This document shows positions 28,796-37,319 of a stretch of 39,447 bases of DNA, piece after piece (the stretch's first letter is position 1; the number at the start of each line of letters is the position of its first letter). The stretch lies in the IMG/VR virus record IMGVR_UViG_3300036864_000384, positions 1 through 39,447 of that record, one strand, 5' to 3'. The notes under the pieces are model-generated. The model was not told the origin of the DNA and ran no database searches. It was given only the letters and a program-made list of their open reading frames with translations. This stretch comes from a virus. The translations under genes were made by a program, and so were the position numbers.

Positions 28796-31087
28796 GTAGA
28801 GTTCACCGCCTCCACGCGCCGGCGCTACATCGAGCGCCACCACTACCAGGACATCGTCGAGCCCGTCGGGCTGATGGAATACCGGGCGCTGCTTCTGGGC
28901 CCGGGCGGCATCGAGTTCGATGTCACCGATCGTCTTGGCGAAAAGGGCCTCGGGAAGATCAAGGGCGCCACGGAAGAAAACTTCCTCGAGCTGACCCACG
29001 GGGAAGTCTCCCTCGAGCTGGCAGACGAAGACGGGGCGGTCTCCCAGTTCTTCTCGGGGGTTTCCTCCTCGGACCTCTACGAGGTCATCCTCGAGCGCTT
29101 CACGGGGGCGCGCCGGAACCGCTGGGAGCGGATCTTTGGCGGCATCCTCGATCTGCCCTGGTCCATCCGCATCGACCACCGCGCGCGCTCAATCAATCTG
29201 CAGGCGTTCTCCTATTCCAAGCTCCTCGAACGGGCCTCGGCCGACACCATCAAGAGAAGCCTGGACGGCCTGACGGGTTCGGTGACCGCCACTTCCAAGG
29301 TCGTCACCATCTCCGACACCGCAAACATCTTCGCCGGCGACAGGATCCGCCTGCGCGACAACACCAACGACGAAGAGCAGACCGTCGCCAAGGTGCTCAC
29401 TGGTACGACCGTCCAGACCATCGACGCCTGGGACAACACCTTTGCCGCGCTGACCCCCCTGACGGTTGAGACCCCCTACTACCGCGACAAGGGCCTCCAG
29501 TTTCTCGCAGATGCCCTGTTTGCGGCCGCGGGAATCGCGAGCCGGGCGATCTCCATCCTCAATCCCCTGGCGCTGTTTCCGGTCGCCACCCCGATGAACA
29601 CCACGACCTACCCCAGAGACGTGGACACCGGGATCGTCGTGGATCCGCGCAGCTTCACCCAGCGTGGCGCCAACATCGACGTGCGGATGACCGACGACGG
29701 GCCCACCGACCGGCGCGCGGAGACCCCGGGCCCGGCCGAGGCGTGGACGTCTTTCACCACGGGCGCCCTTCGCACCATCAACGACTGGACGCCCTACCTC
29801 GACGCCGAGCCCGCGAACTTCCCGGACAACGGTTCCTTCCTGCTCGACGACGGGCTGCAGCACGCCTCGGACCACACCGCCAACCTCCTGTACGACCTGC
29901 GGGAGGGCGGGACCAAGTTCGACCTCTACAGCCTCGTGGTGGGCGGGGGAGGCATCGGGGGCTCGACGCTCCTGATCGAGGCTTTCAGCACGGTCACGGC
30001 CAATCAGTGCCATGCAGGGATCGACGTCGACCCGGTCACCGGCGACGTCTGGATGAGCTGCACCGGAAAGACCGGCGACGCCGGCGACAAGGACTCCGTG
30101 AAGGTCTGGGACGGGGCGGTGCTCACGTCGATCGAGACCGCGTTTTCCGGCCAGGTGCGCTACCTGCGCCGCCTGAAGCTGGTCGCCGTCCACGAGTACG
30201 ACCCGGGCGCATCCCATGGCAACAACCCGAAAGAGACCATGCGGCTCTACGACGCCGCCACCCGGACCCTGGTCAAGACGATCGCCGTCCCTCAGAACTT
30301 CTGGGCGTGGAGCCTGCGGGTCTGGGCGGTAGAAGAGGGGATCCGGATCGCGGGACTCTACACCCTGCTCGGAACCACGCGCCTGCGGATCTGGGATGCG
30401 AGCTGGGTCCAGGTCGCCGATTACCAGGTCGCAGACAAGGCTTCGGGAATCGCCGGCACCAAGGCGTTTCTTTCCGTGTTCACCGACTCGGGCGGCAAGG
30501 AGTTCCTGGTCGGGTGCGCCGGCGAGCAGTTCTTCGTGGTGGCCAAGGGCTACGCCGGGGTGATCCCGTATGCGGACTTTGCCGGGATGTCGTGTGCGGA
30601 GGGTCTCCGGGAGCTCGCCATCGCGAGCATTTCCTACATCGAGGTGGACCACTTCAAGGCCGGCACGATCCGCGGGAGGGCCAGCCGGGATGAGGAAGCC
30701 CGCTCCCAGGCAATCGCGATCGACGAGCCCCTCGAGCGGGTGAGTTGGCCGATCTCGGAGTTCTACAGGACCTCCGCCACCATCACCGGGAGCGATTCAG
30801 CCGGCGGCAAGATCGAAGAGACCGCGGGCGATTTGGGGGATTCGGCTCACAGGCTGGAGCTTGGCGGCGAGCTCATCCAGACGGGGGGCCTTGCGGAAGC
30901 CATCGCCCAGGAGTACGTGTCGGTGCTCTCCGTGCCGCGTCGGCAGGAAGAGCTTACCTTTGCCGAGACCGGCCGGCTCGTCGACGCCGGAGACTACCTG
31001 GATTTCGACGGCGCACTCTGGAAGGTCCTGGACGCAGACCTTGACACCCGGGCCCGGCGCATCACGGCGCGGGTCCTGGAGGACTGA
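28796..31087 (+). CDS. Tail tip/baseplate hub-like protein with propeller-like middle; GTA start
   Basis: 763 residues. The N-terminal region (RRYIERHHYQDIVEPVGLME; FLELTHGEVSLELADEDGAV; WERIFGGILDLPWSIRIDHR) and the C-terminal region (RRQEELTFAETGRLVDAGDY; VLDADLDTRARRITARVLED) resemble tail hub proteins. Between them, about residues 390-600, motifs recur at intervals (DSVKVWDGAVLTSI, MRLYDAATRTLVKTI, RLRIWDASWVQVADY) like blades of a beta propeller, which may bind a host surface. Start: GTA 28796, seven bases after GAGG. In-frame TGA 28784-28786 is three codons upstream (GGT-GAC-CAT), so no usual start exists before ATG 28874. The overlapping ATG-TAG at 28794 is out of frame. Confidence 0.8.
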   Translation, partial: VEFTASTRRRYIERHHYQDIVEPVGLMEYRALLLGPGGIEFDVTDRLGEKGLGKIKGATEENFLELTHGEVSLELADEDGAVSQFFSGVSSSDLYEVILERFTGARRNRWERIFGGILDLPWSIRIDHRARSINLQAFSYSKLLERASADTIKRSLDGLTGSVTATSKVVTISDTANIFAGDRIRLRDNTNDEEQTVAKVLTGTTVQTIDAWDNTFAALTPLTVETPYYRDKGLQFLADALFAAAGIASRAISILNPLALFPVATPMNTTTYPRDVDTGIVVDPRSFTQRGANIDVRMTDDGPTDRRAETPGPAEAWTSFTTGALRTINDWTPYLDAEPANFPDNGSFLLDDGLQHASDHTANLLYDLREGGTKFDLYSLVVGGGGIGGSTLLIEAFSTVTANQCHAGIDVDPVTGDVWMSCTGKTGDAGDKDSVKVWDGAVLTSIETAFSGQVRYLRRLKLVAVHEYDPGASHGNNPKETMRLYDAATRTLVKTIAVPQNFWAWSLRVWAVEEGIRIAGLYTLLGTTRLRIWDASWVQVADYQVADKASGIAGTKAFLSVFTDSGGKEFLVGCAGEQFFVVAKGYAGVIPYADFAGMSCAEGLRELAIASISYIEVDHFKAGTIRGRASRDEEARSQAIAIDEPLERVSWPISEFYRTSATITGSDSAGGKIEETAGDLGDSAHRLELGGELIQTGGLAEAIAQEYVSVLSVPRRQEELTFAETGRLVDAGDYLDFDGALWKVLDADLDTRARRITARVLED

Positions 31088-31093
31088 GGCTCT

Positions 31094-31558
31094 GTAGGCT
31101 ACCGCTGGCACCCGCTGGTCCGCATGACGCCGCAAGACGGCCCGGCCGAGGTCGTGGACCTCACCACGGTCTTTGTCTCTGGCGGCAGGACCTACAAGGT
31201 CCTCACCGACATCGACCTGGTCTACGAGCCCGAGACCGAGGCGCGCGACACCATCAACCGCCGGTCCCGGCCCCTGCTGCTGGGGTATCGCCCGGTGATC
31301 ACCATGGTCTTCCAGCTCAACATCATGAGCTTCTACGCCCAGATCGCACAGCTCGCCTCCCGGCTGATGGATCCGTACTGGGTCGTCGAGCTCGCGCTGG
31401 ACAACGGCGCCACCTACCGCCAGATTGTGCTCAGGCGCGCGCCGTCGCCTGAACCCTTCGGAAACAAGACCGTCGCCGGCGCCAGCTTCAAGATGACCGT
31501 GGCCTGCCGGGACCTCATCGCCGAGCTTTCGCCCATCGCCACGGGCACGGCCTGGTAG
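31094..31558 (+). CDS. Tail protein (154 aa); GTA start with the clearest isolation
   Basis: The product opens GYRWHPLVRMTPQDGPAEVV and contains VFVSGGRTYKVLTDIDLVYE, VITMVFQLNIMSFYAQIAQL and ASFKMTVACRDLIAELSP. It is probably a small tail tip component. The previous gene's TGA (31085-31087) is in the same frame, and only GGC and TCT separate it from GTA 31094. No ATG, GTG or TTG lies near in any frame; the overlapping NTG is CTG. GGAGG (31078-31082) is 11 bases upstream, with a closer GAGG at 31086-31089. ATG 31124 lacks a ribosome-binding site. GTA is therefore almost forced as the start. Confidence 0.82.
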   Translation, partial: VGYRWHPLVRMTPQDGPAEVVDLTTVFVSGGRTYKVLTDIDLVYEPETEARDTINRRSRPLLLGYRPVITMVFQLNIMSFYAQIAQLASRLMDPYWVVELALDNGATYRQIVLRRAPSPEPFGNKTVAGASFKMTVACRDLIAELSPIATGTAW

Positions 31559-31568
31559 GAGACTGCAT

Positions 31569-34500
31569 GTAGACCGAACCGCCCTGCGCACCGCCCGACG
31601 CTTCGAATGGTTCTTCCGCTTGCTCGCCACGGCCGGCCTGGTGCTGGCCTTCTCCATCCTCACGCTGCACGCGGCCGTCAAGACCACGACCATCCAGGGC
31701 AGGGTCGTCGCCGTGACCGGCTCGCCACTTTCCGGCTACATCACGGCTGCGCTTTCGACCTCCGGATCAGCGATGGACGGCACGACCTCGGTGCGTGTCG
31801 TCGGGTACTACCGCGGCACCATCGACCCCAACGGCATGGTCACCGGGCTTGCCCTCGTGCCCAACGACGCCATCACCCCAGGCGGGACCTACTACGTCGT
31901 GAGCATCGTCTGGAAAGACGCGGCCGGCAGGGGCGGCAACGCGAACGAGCTATGGTCGGTCGCGAGCGACCCGAACGTGATCGACATCGGGCTCATCGCC
32001 CGGCTCAAGGTGGCCCCGGGCCTGGACGTGCCGAAGATGAGAAACAGCACCGGCACCTGCCCGCCGCCTGGCTCGTTCTGCGACGACGCCTCAGACGTCG
32101 GGGTCCAGTGGCTCTGCACCGACCTGGCCGCGGCCTACTACTGTCAGAGCGCAGGCGTGGTGGCTCAGGTCTCGGGATCCGGATCGGGCTACAACCGCGC
32201 CCAGGAGGAAGGCTCGAACCTGACGCCCAGAACGACCGTCAACTTCGTCGGCGTTCCCCTCACCGTGACCGACAATCCATCCGCGCAACGGACCGATGTC
32301 ACGCTCAGTGTGACGCCGTCGAGTTCCCCGAGCTGCGTCGGCAGCAATAGGATCATCACCACGAACCAGGGCATGACAGGAGGAGGGACCCTCGCCAGCG
32401 ACCTCACCCTGGGGTTCCGCCTCCACACCAGCGAGACAGGGGGAACGCCGGCGATCGCCTCGGAGAGCGGGCTCCAGATGATGGGTTCACTGATAGGCGG
32501 CGGTGTCGGTATCACGCTCCTGGCCGGATGCAGCGATGGCCAGATCCTCAAGTGGGACATCGGTGAGGCGACGTGGAACTGCGCAGACGATGGCGGGGTC
32601 GGCGGTGGAGGAGGAAACAGCTTCACCACCATCAACGCGCCCAGTGGGACGGACCCGGTGGCAAGCGGCGCGACAGACACCTTGGGCCTATCAGCGGTCG
32701 CACCCGTCACCATCACCGGGGACGCCCTCTCCGACACCCTCACATTTCAGGTGACGCAGGCCAGCGCATCGGCTCCCGGCGTCGTGCAGCTCTCCTCCGA
32801 TCTCGCGGGGGCCGGATCCGGTCCAACGTCCCCGCAGGTCGCAGACGACAGTCACAACCACACCACGACGACGGTCTCCGCCCTGGACGCCTCCAACGAC
32901 TTCACCGCGGGCCTCATGCCACTACTCTACGGCGGAACCGGCTCCAACCTCTCAGGAACCGGCGGAACCGGGCAGTTCCTGAAACAGAGCTCCGCCGGCG
33001 CCGGCGTGACCGTTTCGGTGATCGGGGTCGGGGATCTTCCAGCCCATGCGCACACGGCCTCCGACATCACCAGCGGCTCTATGGATATCGCGCGCGGGGG
33101 GACGACGGAGACGGTCAGCACGGAGGACGCTGTCCTTGTCGGTTCCGGATCGGCCGACTGGCAGCCGAAGGTGATCCCCGACTGCGACATCGCGTCGGGC
33201 AACAACAACCCGGCGGTCAACTACGACCAGGTGACGAACACCTTCACCTGCAGGCAGATCAACCTCGACCCCGACCACACCGTCATCGACCCGGCGATCC
33301 ACACCGATGTCGAAGCGACCGGGAGCCTCGCCACGGGTGACCTGTTCTGGCGCAAGTCCAGCGGCAAGTGGAGCAACCTTGCGCGCGGGACCAACGGACA
33401 GTGCCTCACCTCAACGGCGACCGATCTTGCGTGGGGGAGCTGCGCGGGCGGTGGAGGCGGATACGCCACGATCCAGGAGGAGGGGAGCCCCGTCACCGTC
33501 CGAACGGTATTCAACTTGATCGGCGCTGCTCTCACGGCGGCAGACAACGCCGGCGCATCAAGAACGGATGTCACCCTTTCGCAGAGCCCGGCCTCCGCGT
33601 CTGTCGTGGGGACGGGTCGCCTCGTTTCTGTTTCAGGAACTGGCCTCTCCGGCGGCGGGGACCTCTCGGCCGACCTGACTATCACCCTCTCCGCGAACGT
33701 CATGCTGGACAACGAGGCGTCGACGGTGGCCTCGGCCGGGACGCAGGTCATCAACGACCCCGTGAACATTCTGCCTGACGCGACCAACGGCGTGACGGTG
33801 GACGCCGCCGGTCTGCTCACGAAGGCCGGCACCGGCAGTGTCCAGGCCGACGCAGTCGTATGCTCCGGCTCCTGCATCTCAGACGCCGAGGTAGACGACG
33901 GGATCACGATCAGCAATATGACGCAGATCGGGACCCGCCCATTCACCTCCCTGACGGCGAGCTGCACCGATGCGCAGGTCGTAGGGGGCAACGCCGGCGC
34001 GACGGCCCTCGAATGCCAGGCTGATGACGACGTCCCAGACGCCGGCGACTTCGGAGCGCTGGCCCTTTCCGGGGACGTTGCCAGCACGGGGCTCAGCACG
34101 ACGATCGGCGCGGACAAGATCCTCGAATCCATGCTGAAAGTGGTCGATTCTCCGGCCGACGAGGAGTGCCTGACCTACGAGGCTACGGGTGGCGACTTCC
34201 AATGGGAGACGTGTGGAGCTGGCGGCTCCGGCGACATCACCGACGTCTTCAACTGCGCGTCCGGGGATTGCGCGTCCGTTGCACTCGCCGACGGGGATCT
34301 GCTCGACGGGTCCGGTGTCAACAACAGCGCGACGACCGAGGGGATCAAGCTCCCCCAAGCGGCCGATGTCTCGACGGGAACCGCGGAGGGGCAGATCGGG
34401 TGGGACACAGACGACGACACGCCATTCATCGGAGATGGATCGGGAGTCAAGCCGATCACTGGTCGCGACTGGAGTTACTTCCGACAGGTCGGCACGTCGC

Positions 34501-35027
34501 CTGTAGAGAGGCTGTGGTCACCCAACGTTTCCGGGGCCGCGTCGCTCAGCCAGTCGACGTTCACCACCGGCGTCTACCGCGCCACCCCATTCCTGACGGG
34601 AAGAGGGGGAACCATCGATCGAGTGGGGGTCAGAGTTACGACCGGGGCGGCCTCGACGAACTTTCGGATCTGCCTCTACGATTCGACGTCGGACACGAAC
34701 CTCTACCCCAACAATCTGATCCTGGACGTGGGCTCGCTTTCGTCCGTCTCCACCGGATGGATCAATGCGACAGTCAGCCAGGCGCTCAAGCCCGGCAAGC
34801 TCTACTGGTTCGCGTTTGAAAACGACTCCGCCTCCCCGCAGTTTCGATCCATTTCAGGCGTCGGGTCGGTGCCGATCCTTGGGTACGACAATCCGCCGAC
34901 GACCGACGCGGGGACAGGATGGACGGTGGCGCACACGTTCGGGGCGTGCCCCTCGACATTCCCAGCCAGCGGCACTGTGATTTCTGGCGCCGTGTCGCCG
35001 GTCGTCAACGTGAGGTACTCGAATTGA
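31569..35027 (+). CDS. Tail fibre protein with N-terminal hydrophobic segment; GTA start
   Basis: 1152 residues. A basic N terminus (DRTALRTARRFEWFF) is followed by a membrane-like helix (LLATAGLVLAFSILTLHAAV), unusual for a fibre. A beta domain follows, then long Gly/Ser/Thr/Asp-rich repeats: a unit with QEEGSNLTPRTTVNFVG...TGGGTLASDLTL recurs later as QEEGSPVTVRTVFNLIG...SGGGDLSADLTI. The C-terminal 160 residues are a probable receptor-binding domain (VSQALKPGKLYWFAFENDSA; GWTVAHTFGACPSTFPASG). Start: GTA 31569, seven bases after AGGAG. The overlapping ATG-TAG at 31567 is out of frame. The first usual in-frame start, TTG 31620, would cut into the hydrophobic helix. Confidence 0.84.
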   Translation, partial: VDRTALRTARRFEWFFRLLATAGLVLAFSILTLHAAVKTTTIQGRVVAVTGSPLSGYITAALSTSGSAMDGTTSVRVVGYYRGTIDPNGMVTGLALVPNDAITPGGTYYVVSIVWKDAAGRGGNANELWSVASDPNVIDIGLIARLKVAPGLDVPKMRNSTGTCPPPGSFCDDASDVGVQWLCTDLAAAYYCQSAGVVAQVSGSGSGYNRAQEEGSNLTPRTTVNFVGVPLTVTDNPSAQRTDVTLSVTPSSSPSCVGSNRIITTNQGMTGGGTLASDLTLGFRLHTSETGGTPAIASESGLQMMGSLIGGGVGITLLAGCSDGQILKWDIGEATWNCADDGGVGGGGGNSFTTINAPSGTDPVASGATDTLGLSAVAPVTITGDALSDTLTFQVTQASASAPGVVQLSSDLAGAGSGPTSPQVADDSHNHTTTTVSALDASNDFTAGLMPLLYGGTGSNLSGTGGTGQFLKQSSAGAGVTVSVIGVGDLPAHAHTASDITSGSMDIARGGTTETVSTEDAVLVGSGSADWQPKVIPDCDIASGNNNPAVNYDQVTNTFTCRQINLDPDHTVIDPAIHTDVEATGSLATGDLFWRKSSGKWSNLARGTNGQCLTSTATDLAWGSCAGGGGGYATIQEEGSPVTVRTVFNLIGAALTAADNAGASRTDVTLSQSPASASVVGTGRLVSVSGTGLSGGGDLSADLTITLSANVMLDNEASTVASAGTQVINDPVNILPDATNGVTVDAAGLLTKAGTGSVQADAVVCSGSCISDAEVDDGITISNMTQIGTRPFTSLTASCTDAQVVGGNAGATALECQADDDVPDAGDFGALALSGDVASTGLSTTIGADKILESMLKVVDSPADEECLTYEATGGDFQWETCGAGGSGDITDVFNCASGDCASVALADGDLLDGSGVNNSATTEGIKLPQAADVSTGTAEGQIGWDTDDDTPFIGDGSGVKPITGRDWSYFRQVGTSPVERLWSPNVSGAASLSQSTFTTGVYRATPFLTGRGGTIDRVGVRVTTGAASTNFRICLYDSTSDTNLYPNNLILDVGSLSSVSTGWINATVSQALKPGKLYWFAFENDSASPQFRSISGVGSVPILGYDNPPTTDAGTGWTVAHTFGACPSTFPASGTVISGAVSPVVNVRYSN

Positions 35028-36658
35028 TCCGCCGCCCCGCGGTTCCAGCGCTCGCCCTCGTTGTCCTGCTTCTGGGCCTGACCCTGCTCCTGCCTCAGAC
35101 GGCCAACGTCTACCACGTCCGAGTGGACGGCTCGGACGGGAGCTGCGACGGCCTCGCTGACAGGCCCGCTTCGAGCGGCAATCCCTGCGCCCTGCTCTCT
35201 GTCCAGGCGGGCATCAACAAGATCGCCCTGCCGAGTTGCAACCAGGGATCCGACCTGGTCATCCACGCCGGCGCCTACAACGGCCGCGTGAGCATCCCCT
35301 CGTGTCGGCAGACGTCAGGCTCCGAGCGCACGGTGATTGAGGGTGACCCCAACGTCCCGCGCACGTCGATCATCATCGACGGCGGCGCCGCGGACGAGGA
35401 GACCATCGACTCGATCGGAGGCAACAACTCCAGCACGCGGAGTACGCGGCTGACCTTCCGACACATGAACATCCGCCCGGGCCAGCAGGCCGGGATTCTC
35501 CTGAGAGGCGAGCACGACGACGTGGTGATCGAGGACATCTTGTGGGACACGATGCCGGACCTCTGCTGCGGTCGCGACGCCTCGCCGTTCCCCGCGGCGC
35601 TCGTGGCGGCTCCCCTCACGGAGGCGATCACCGTCAGGGACACCGTCGCGATCGGAAACAACAACATCACGCTCTCCGGGGTCCCGGGGACGGACGCGCA
35701 GTTCGTGTGGGCCGGCGGGCTCGCAGCCCTCAGCAAGGCGAGCTACGTTCAGCGCAACGTGGTGACCGACATGCTCGGCTCGTTCACCGGCGGCAACTGG
35801 ACCCAGGGGATCGTCGAGGGCAACCACGTCAAGAACAGCGCGTGCCACGGTGATGACGGCGGGATGCAGGGGTACAACTCCGTGGACTGGACGATTCGCC
35901 GCAACGTCTTCGAGGCGTTCTACTGTGACGGTGACGGCAACGGCTTCGGGGACGCCTGGATCACCGTCCGAACGACGTGTCCCTCCGACATCGTCGGGTG
36001 CCCGCCCAACCAGCCCGTCCACCACACGGCCAACGCGCTGGTCTACAACAACATCTTCATCGGCCGCGCCGGTGCCCCGCGCAACCACCGCAGGAACGCC
36101 TTTCAGCTCCGCACCGACGGATCCCCGGCCTGGTACAACGTGGACAGCAAGTCCAGCACCTTCTGGAACAACATCGTCATCACCAACAACGGGAAAAACG
36201 TCGAGTTCGGCCGCATCCACCCCGTGCAGTTCAACAAGTGCCCGACGCTCGGGATCGTCGTGGATTACAACCTGTGGTTCAACAATGCTCTCTCAACGGC
36301 CGGCGTGGCGGACACCGGCGCAAACTTCTTCGCCAGCTCCGCGACGTGCCCCGGGCCGTACAACACGCACTCGCTGTTCAACCTGGACCCCCAGCTCGAC
36401 GCGAGCTTCGCGCCCGTGGCCGGATCGAGGTCCTGCAGCGGGGCGAGCACGTTCATCAACCCCGTCGACGGCGACGTGTCGGACCCGTGGATGGGCGCGC
36501 TCCAGGGCGCGTGCGCGGGCGGGGCTCCGCCGCGGCCGCCGGGCAGCATCGGCCGCCATCCGATGATCTCGCTCCTCCTGGGGCTCCGGCGCCCCGAGGA
36601 GCTGGCCCTCTTTCCGATCCCGGCCGGTGAGGCGGTCGTGTGGGAGGAGAAACAGTAA
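35024..36658 (+). CDS. Right-handed beta-helix (pectate-lyase-like) tailspike or depolymerase candidate
   Basis: The 544-residue product starts at TTG 35024 overlapping the fibre stop (TTGA), eight bases after GAGG. A signal-like hydrophobic segment (LALVVLLLGLTLLLPQTA) precedes VDGSDGSCDGLADRPASSGN and repeated beta-helix coils such as TRLTFRHMNIRPGQQAGILL, VVIEDILWDT, NVVTDMLGSF and WTIRRNVFEAFYCDGDGNGF. There are many Asn/Asp-rich turns and paired cysteines. Such folds bind or cut polysaccharides on host surfaces. The N-terminal hydrophobic helix, shared with the preceding fibre, raises the alternative of an exported protein. TTG and not GTA is used here; coupling through the overlap may explain that. 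Confidence 0.72.
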   Translation: MIRRPAVPALALVVLLLGLTLLLPQTANVYHVRVDGSDGSCDGLADRPASSGNPCALLSVQAGINKIALPSCNQGSDLVIHAGAYNGRVSIPSCRQTSGSERTVIEGDPNVPRTSIIIDGGAADEETIDSIGGNNSSTRSTRLTFRHMNIRPGQQAGILLRGEHDDVVIEDILWDTMPDLCCGRDASPFPAALVAAPLTEAITVRDTVAIGNNNITLSGVPGTDAQFVWAGGLAALSKASYVQRNVVTDMLGSFTGGNWTQGIVEGNHVKNSACHGDDGGMQGYNSVDWTIRRNVFEAFYCDGDGNGFGDAWITVRTTCPSDIVGCPPNQPVHHTANALVYNNIFIGRAGAPRNHRRNAFQLRTDGSPAWYNVDSKSSTFWNNIVITNNGKNVEFGRIHPVQFNKCPTLGIVVDYNLWFNNALSTAGVADTGANFFASSATCPGPYNTHSLFNLDPQLDASFAPVAGSRSCSGASTFINPVDGDVSDPWMGALQGACAGGAPPRPPGSIGRHPMISLLLGLRRPEELALFPIPAGEAVVWEEKQ

Positions 36659-37032
36659 TGGCCTTCAAGAACGTCCGCGCCCTGGACGACTGGCATGAGG
36701 CCGGCGCGATGATGCGAGAGGTCGTGCTCTTCATGTGGGAGGAGGCGTGGCCGACAGACCGAGACCTGATCGTCACCAGGATCGCCGAGCGCACGCCGGA
36801 GCAGAAGACCGAGGTCCACACGGACGGCCCGCCGCACCGGGCGATCGACTTTCGGATCTGGCACGCGCCGCTCCAGACGGTTCAGAGGGTGGCGGACAAG
36901 GTGAACGCGAAGTTCATCTACGACCCGCAGCGGCCGGCGATGATGGTGGCCATCGTCCATGACGCCGGCTCTGGTAACCACCTTCATATCCAGACACATA
37001 CGAACACGGTCCTGCGGGAGGCGGTCGCGTAA
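36658..37032 (+). CDS. M15/hedgehog-type peptidase-like endolysin candidate (124 aa)
   Basis: It starts at ATG 36658 overlapping the previous TAA, behind GGAGGAG. The second half carries VHTDGPPHRAIDFRIW and IVHDAGSGNHLHIQTH. 'H-x-x-G-x-x-x-R-A-x-D-x-R' followed about 50 residues later by 'H-L-H-I-Q' is the zinc-ligand and catalytic pattern of small M15-like phage peptidases (His, Asp, final His). It is likely a cell-wall peptidase for lysis, although the 124-residue size leaves no wall-binding domain. Its stop TAA overlaps the GTA start of the next gene (GTAA). Confidence 0.68.
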   Translation: MAFKNVRALDDWHEAGAMMREVVLFMWEEAWPTDRDLIVTRIAERTPEQKTEVHTDGPPHRAIDFRIWHAPLQTVQRVADKVNAKFIYDPQRPAMMVAIVHDAGSGNHLHIQTHTNTVLREAVA

Positions 37033-37307
37033 TCGAGTCCGTCCTGCGAGCCCTGGCCGGGCAGGTCCCGCTGCTCCTCGTGGTGGGTGTGGGACTGGGC
37101 TGGGGTCTGCGCGAGCTGCGGGGAATGCATCGCGAGATCAAGGCTCTCTCCAGCATCGCGGGGGAGGCCAGAGACGCCGCGCGCGAGCTAAAGATCCGCA
37201 TCGAGGAGAAGGTTGCCACGGCCGAGCGCGAGCACGATGATTTCAGAGACAGGATTCACGCTCTGGAGACGCGCGGCCGCGTCCGGCGGAGCCGTCAGGG
37301 AAGCTGA
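37029..37307 (+). CDS. Membrane-anchored coiled-coil protein of the lysis cassette (92 aa); GTA start
   Basis: GTA 37029 overlaps the previous gene's TAA (GTAA), seven bases after GGAGG. The product opens IESVLRALAGQVPLLLVVGV and GLGWGLRELRG, one membrane helix, then a charged helix (LSSIAGEARDAARELKIRIE; KVATAEREHDDFRDRIHALE) and a basic end. One membrane anchor plus a coiled coil before a holin candidate suggests a lysis accessory or spanin-like role. It is the only GTA start in the set preceded by C and not T. The next in-frame usual start (GTG 37080) would remove half the membrane helix. Confidence 0.7.
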   Translation, partial: VIESVLRALAGQVPLLLVVGVGLGWGLRELRGMHREIKALSSIAGEARDAARELKIRIEEKVATAEREHDDFRDRIHALETRGRVRRSRQGS

Positions 37308-37319
37308 GAGGAGAAACGT

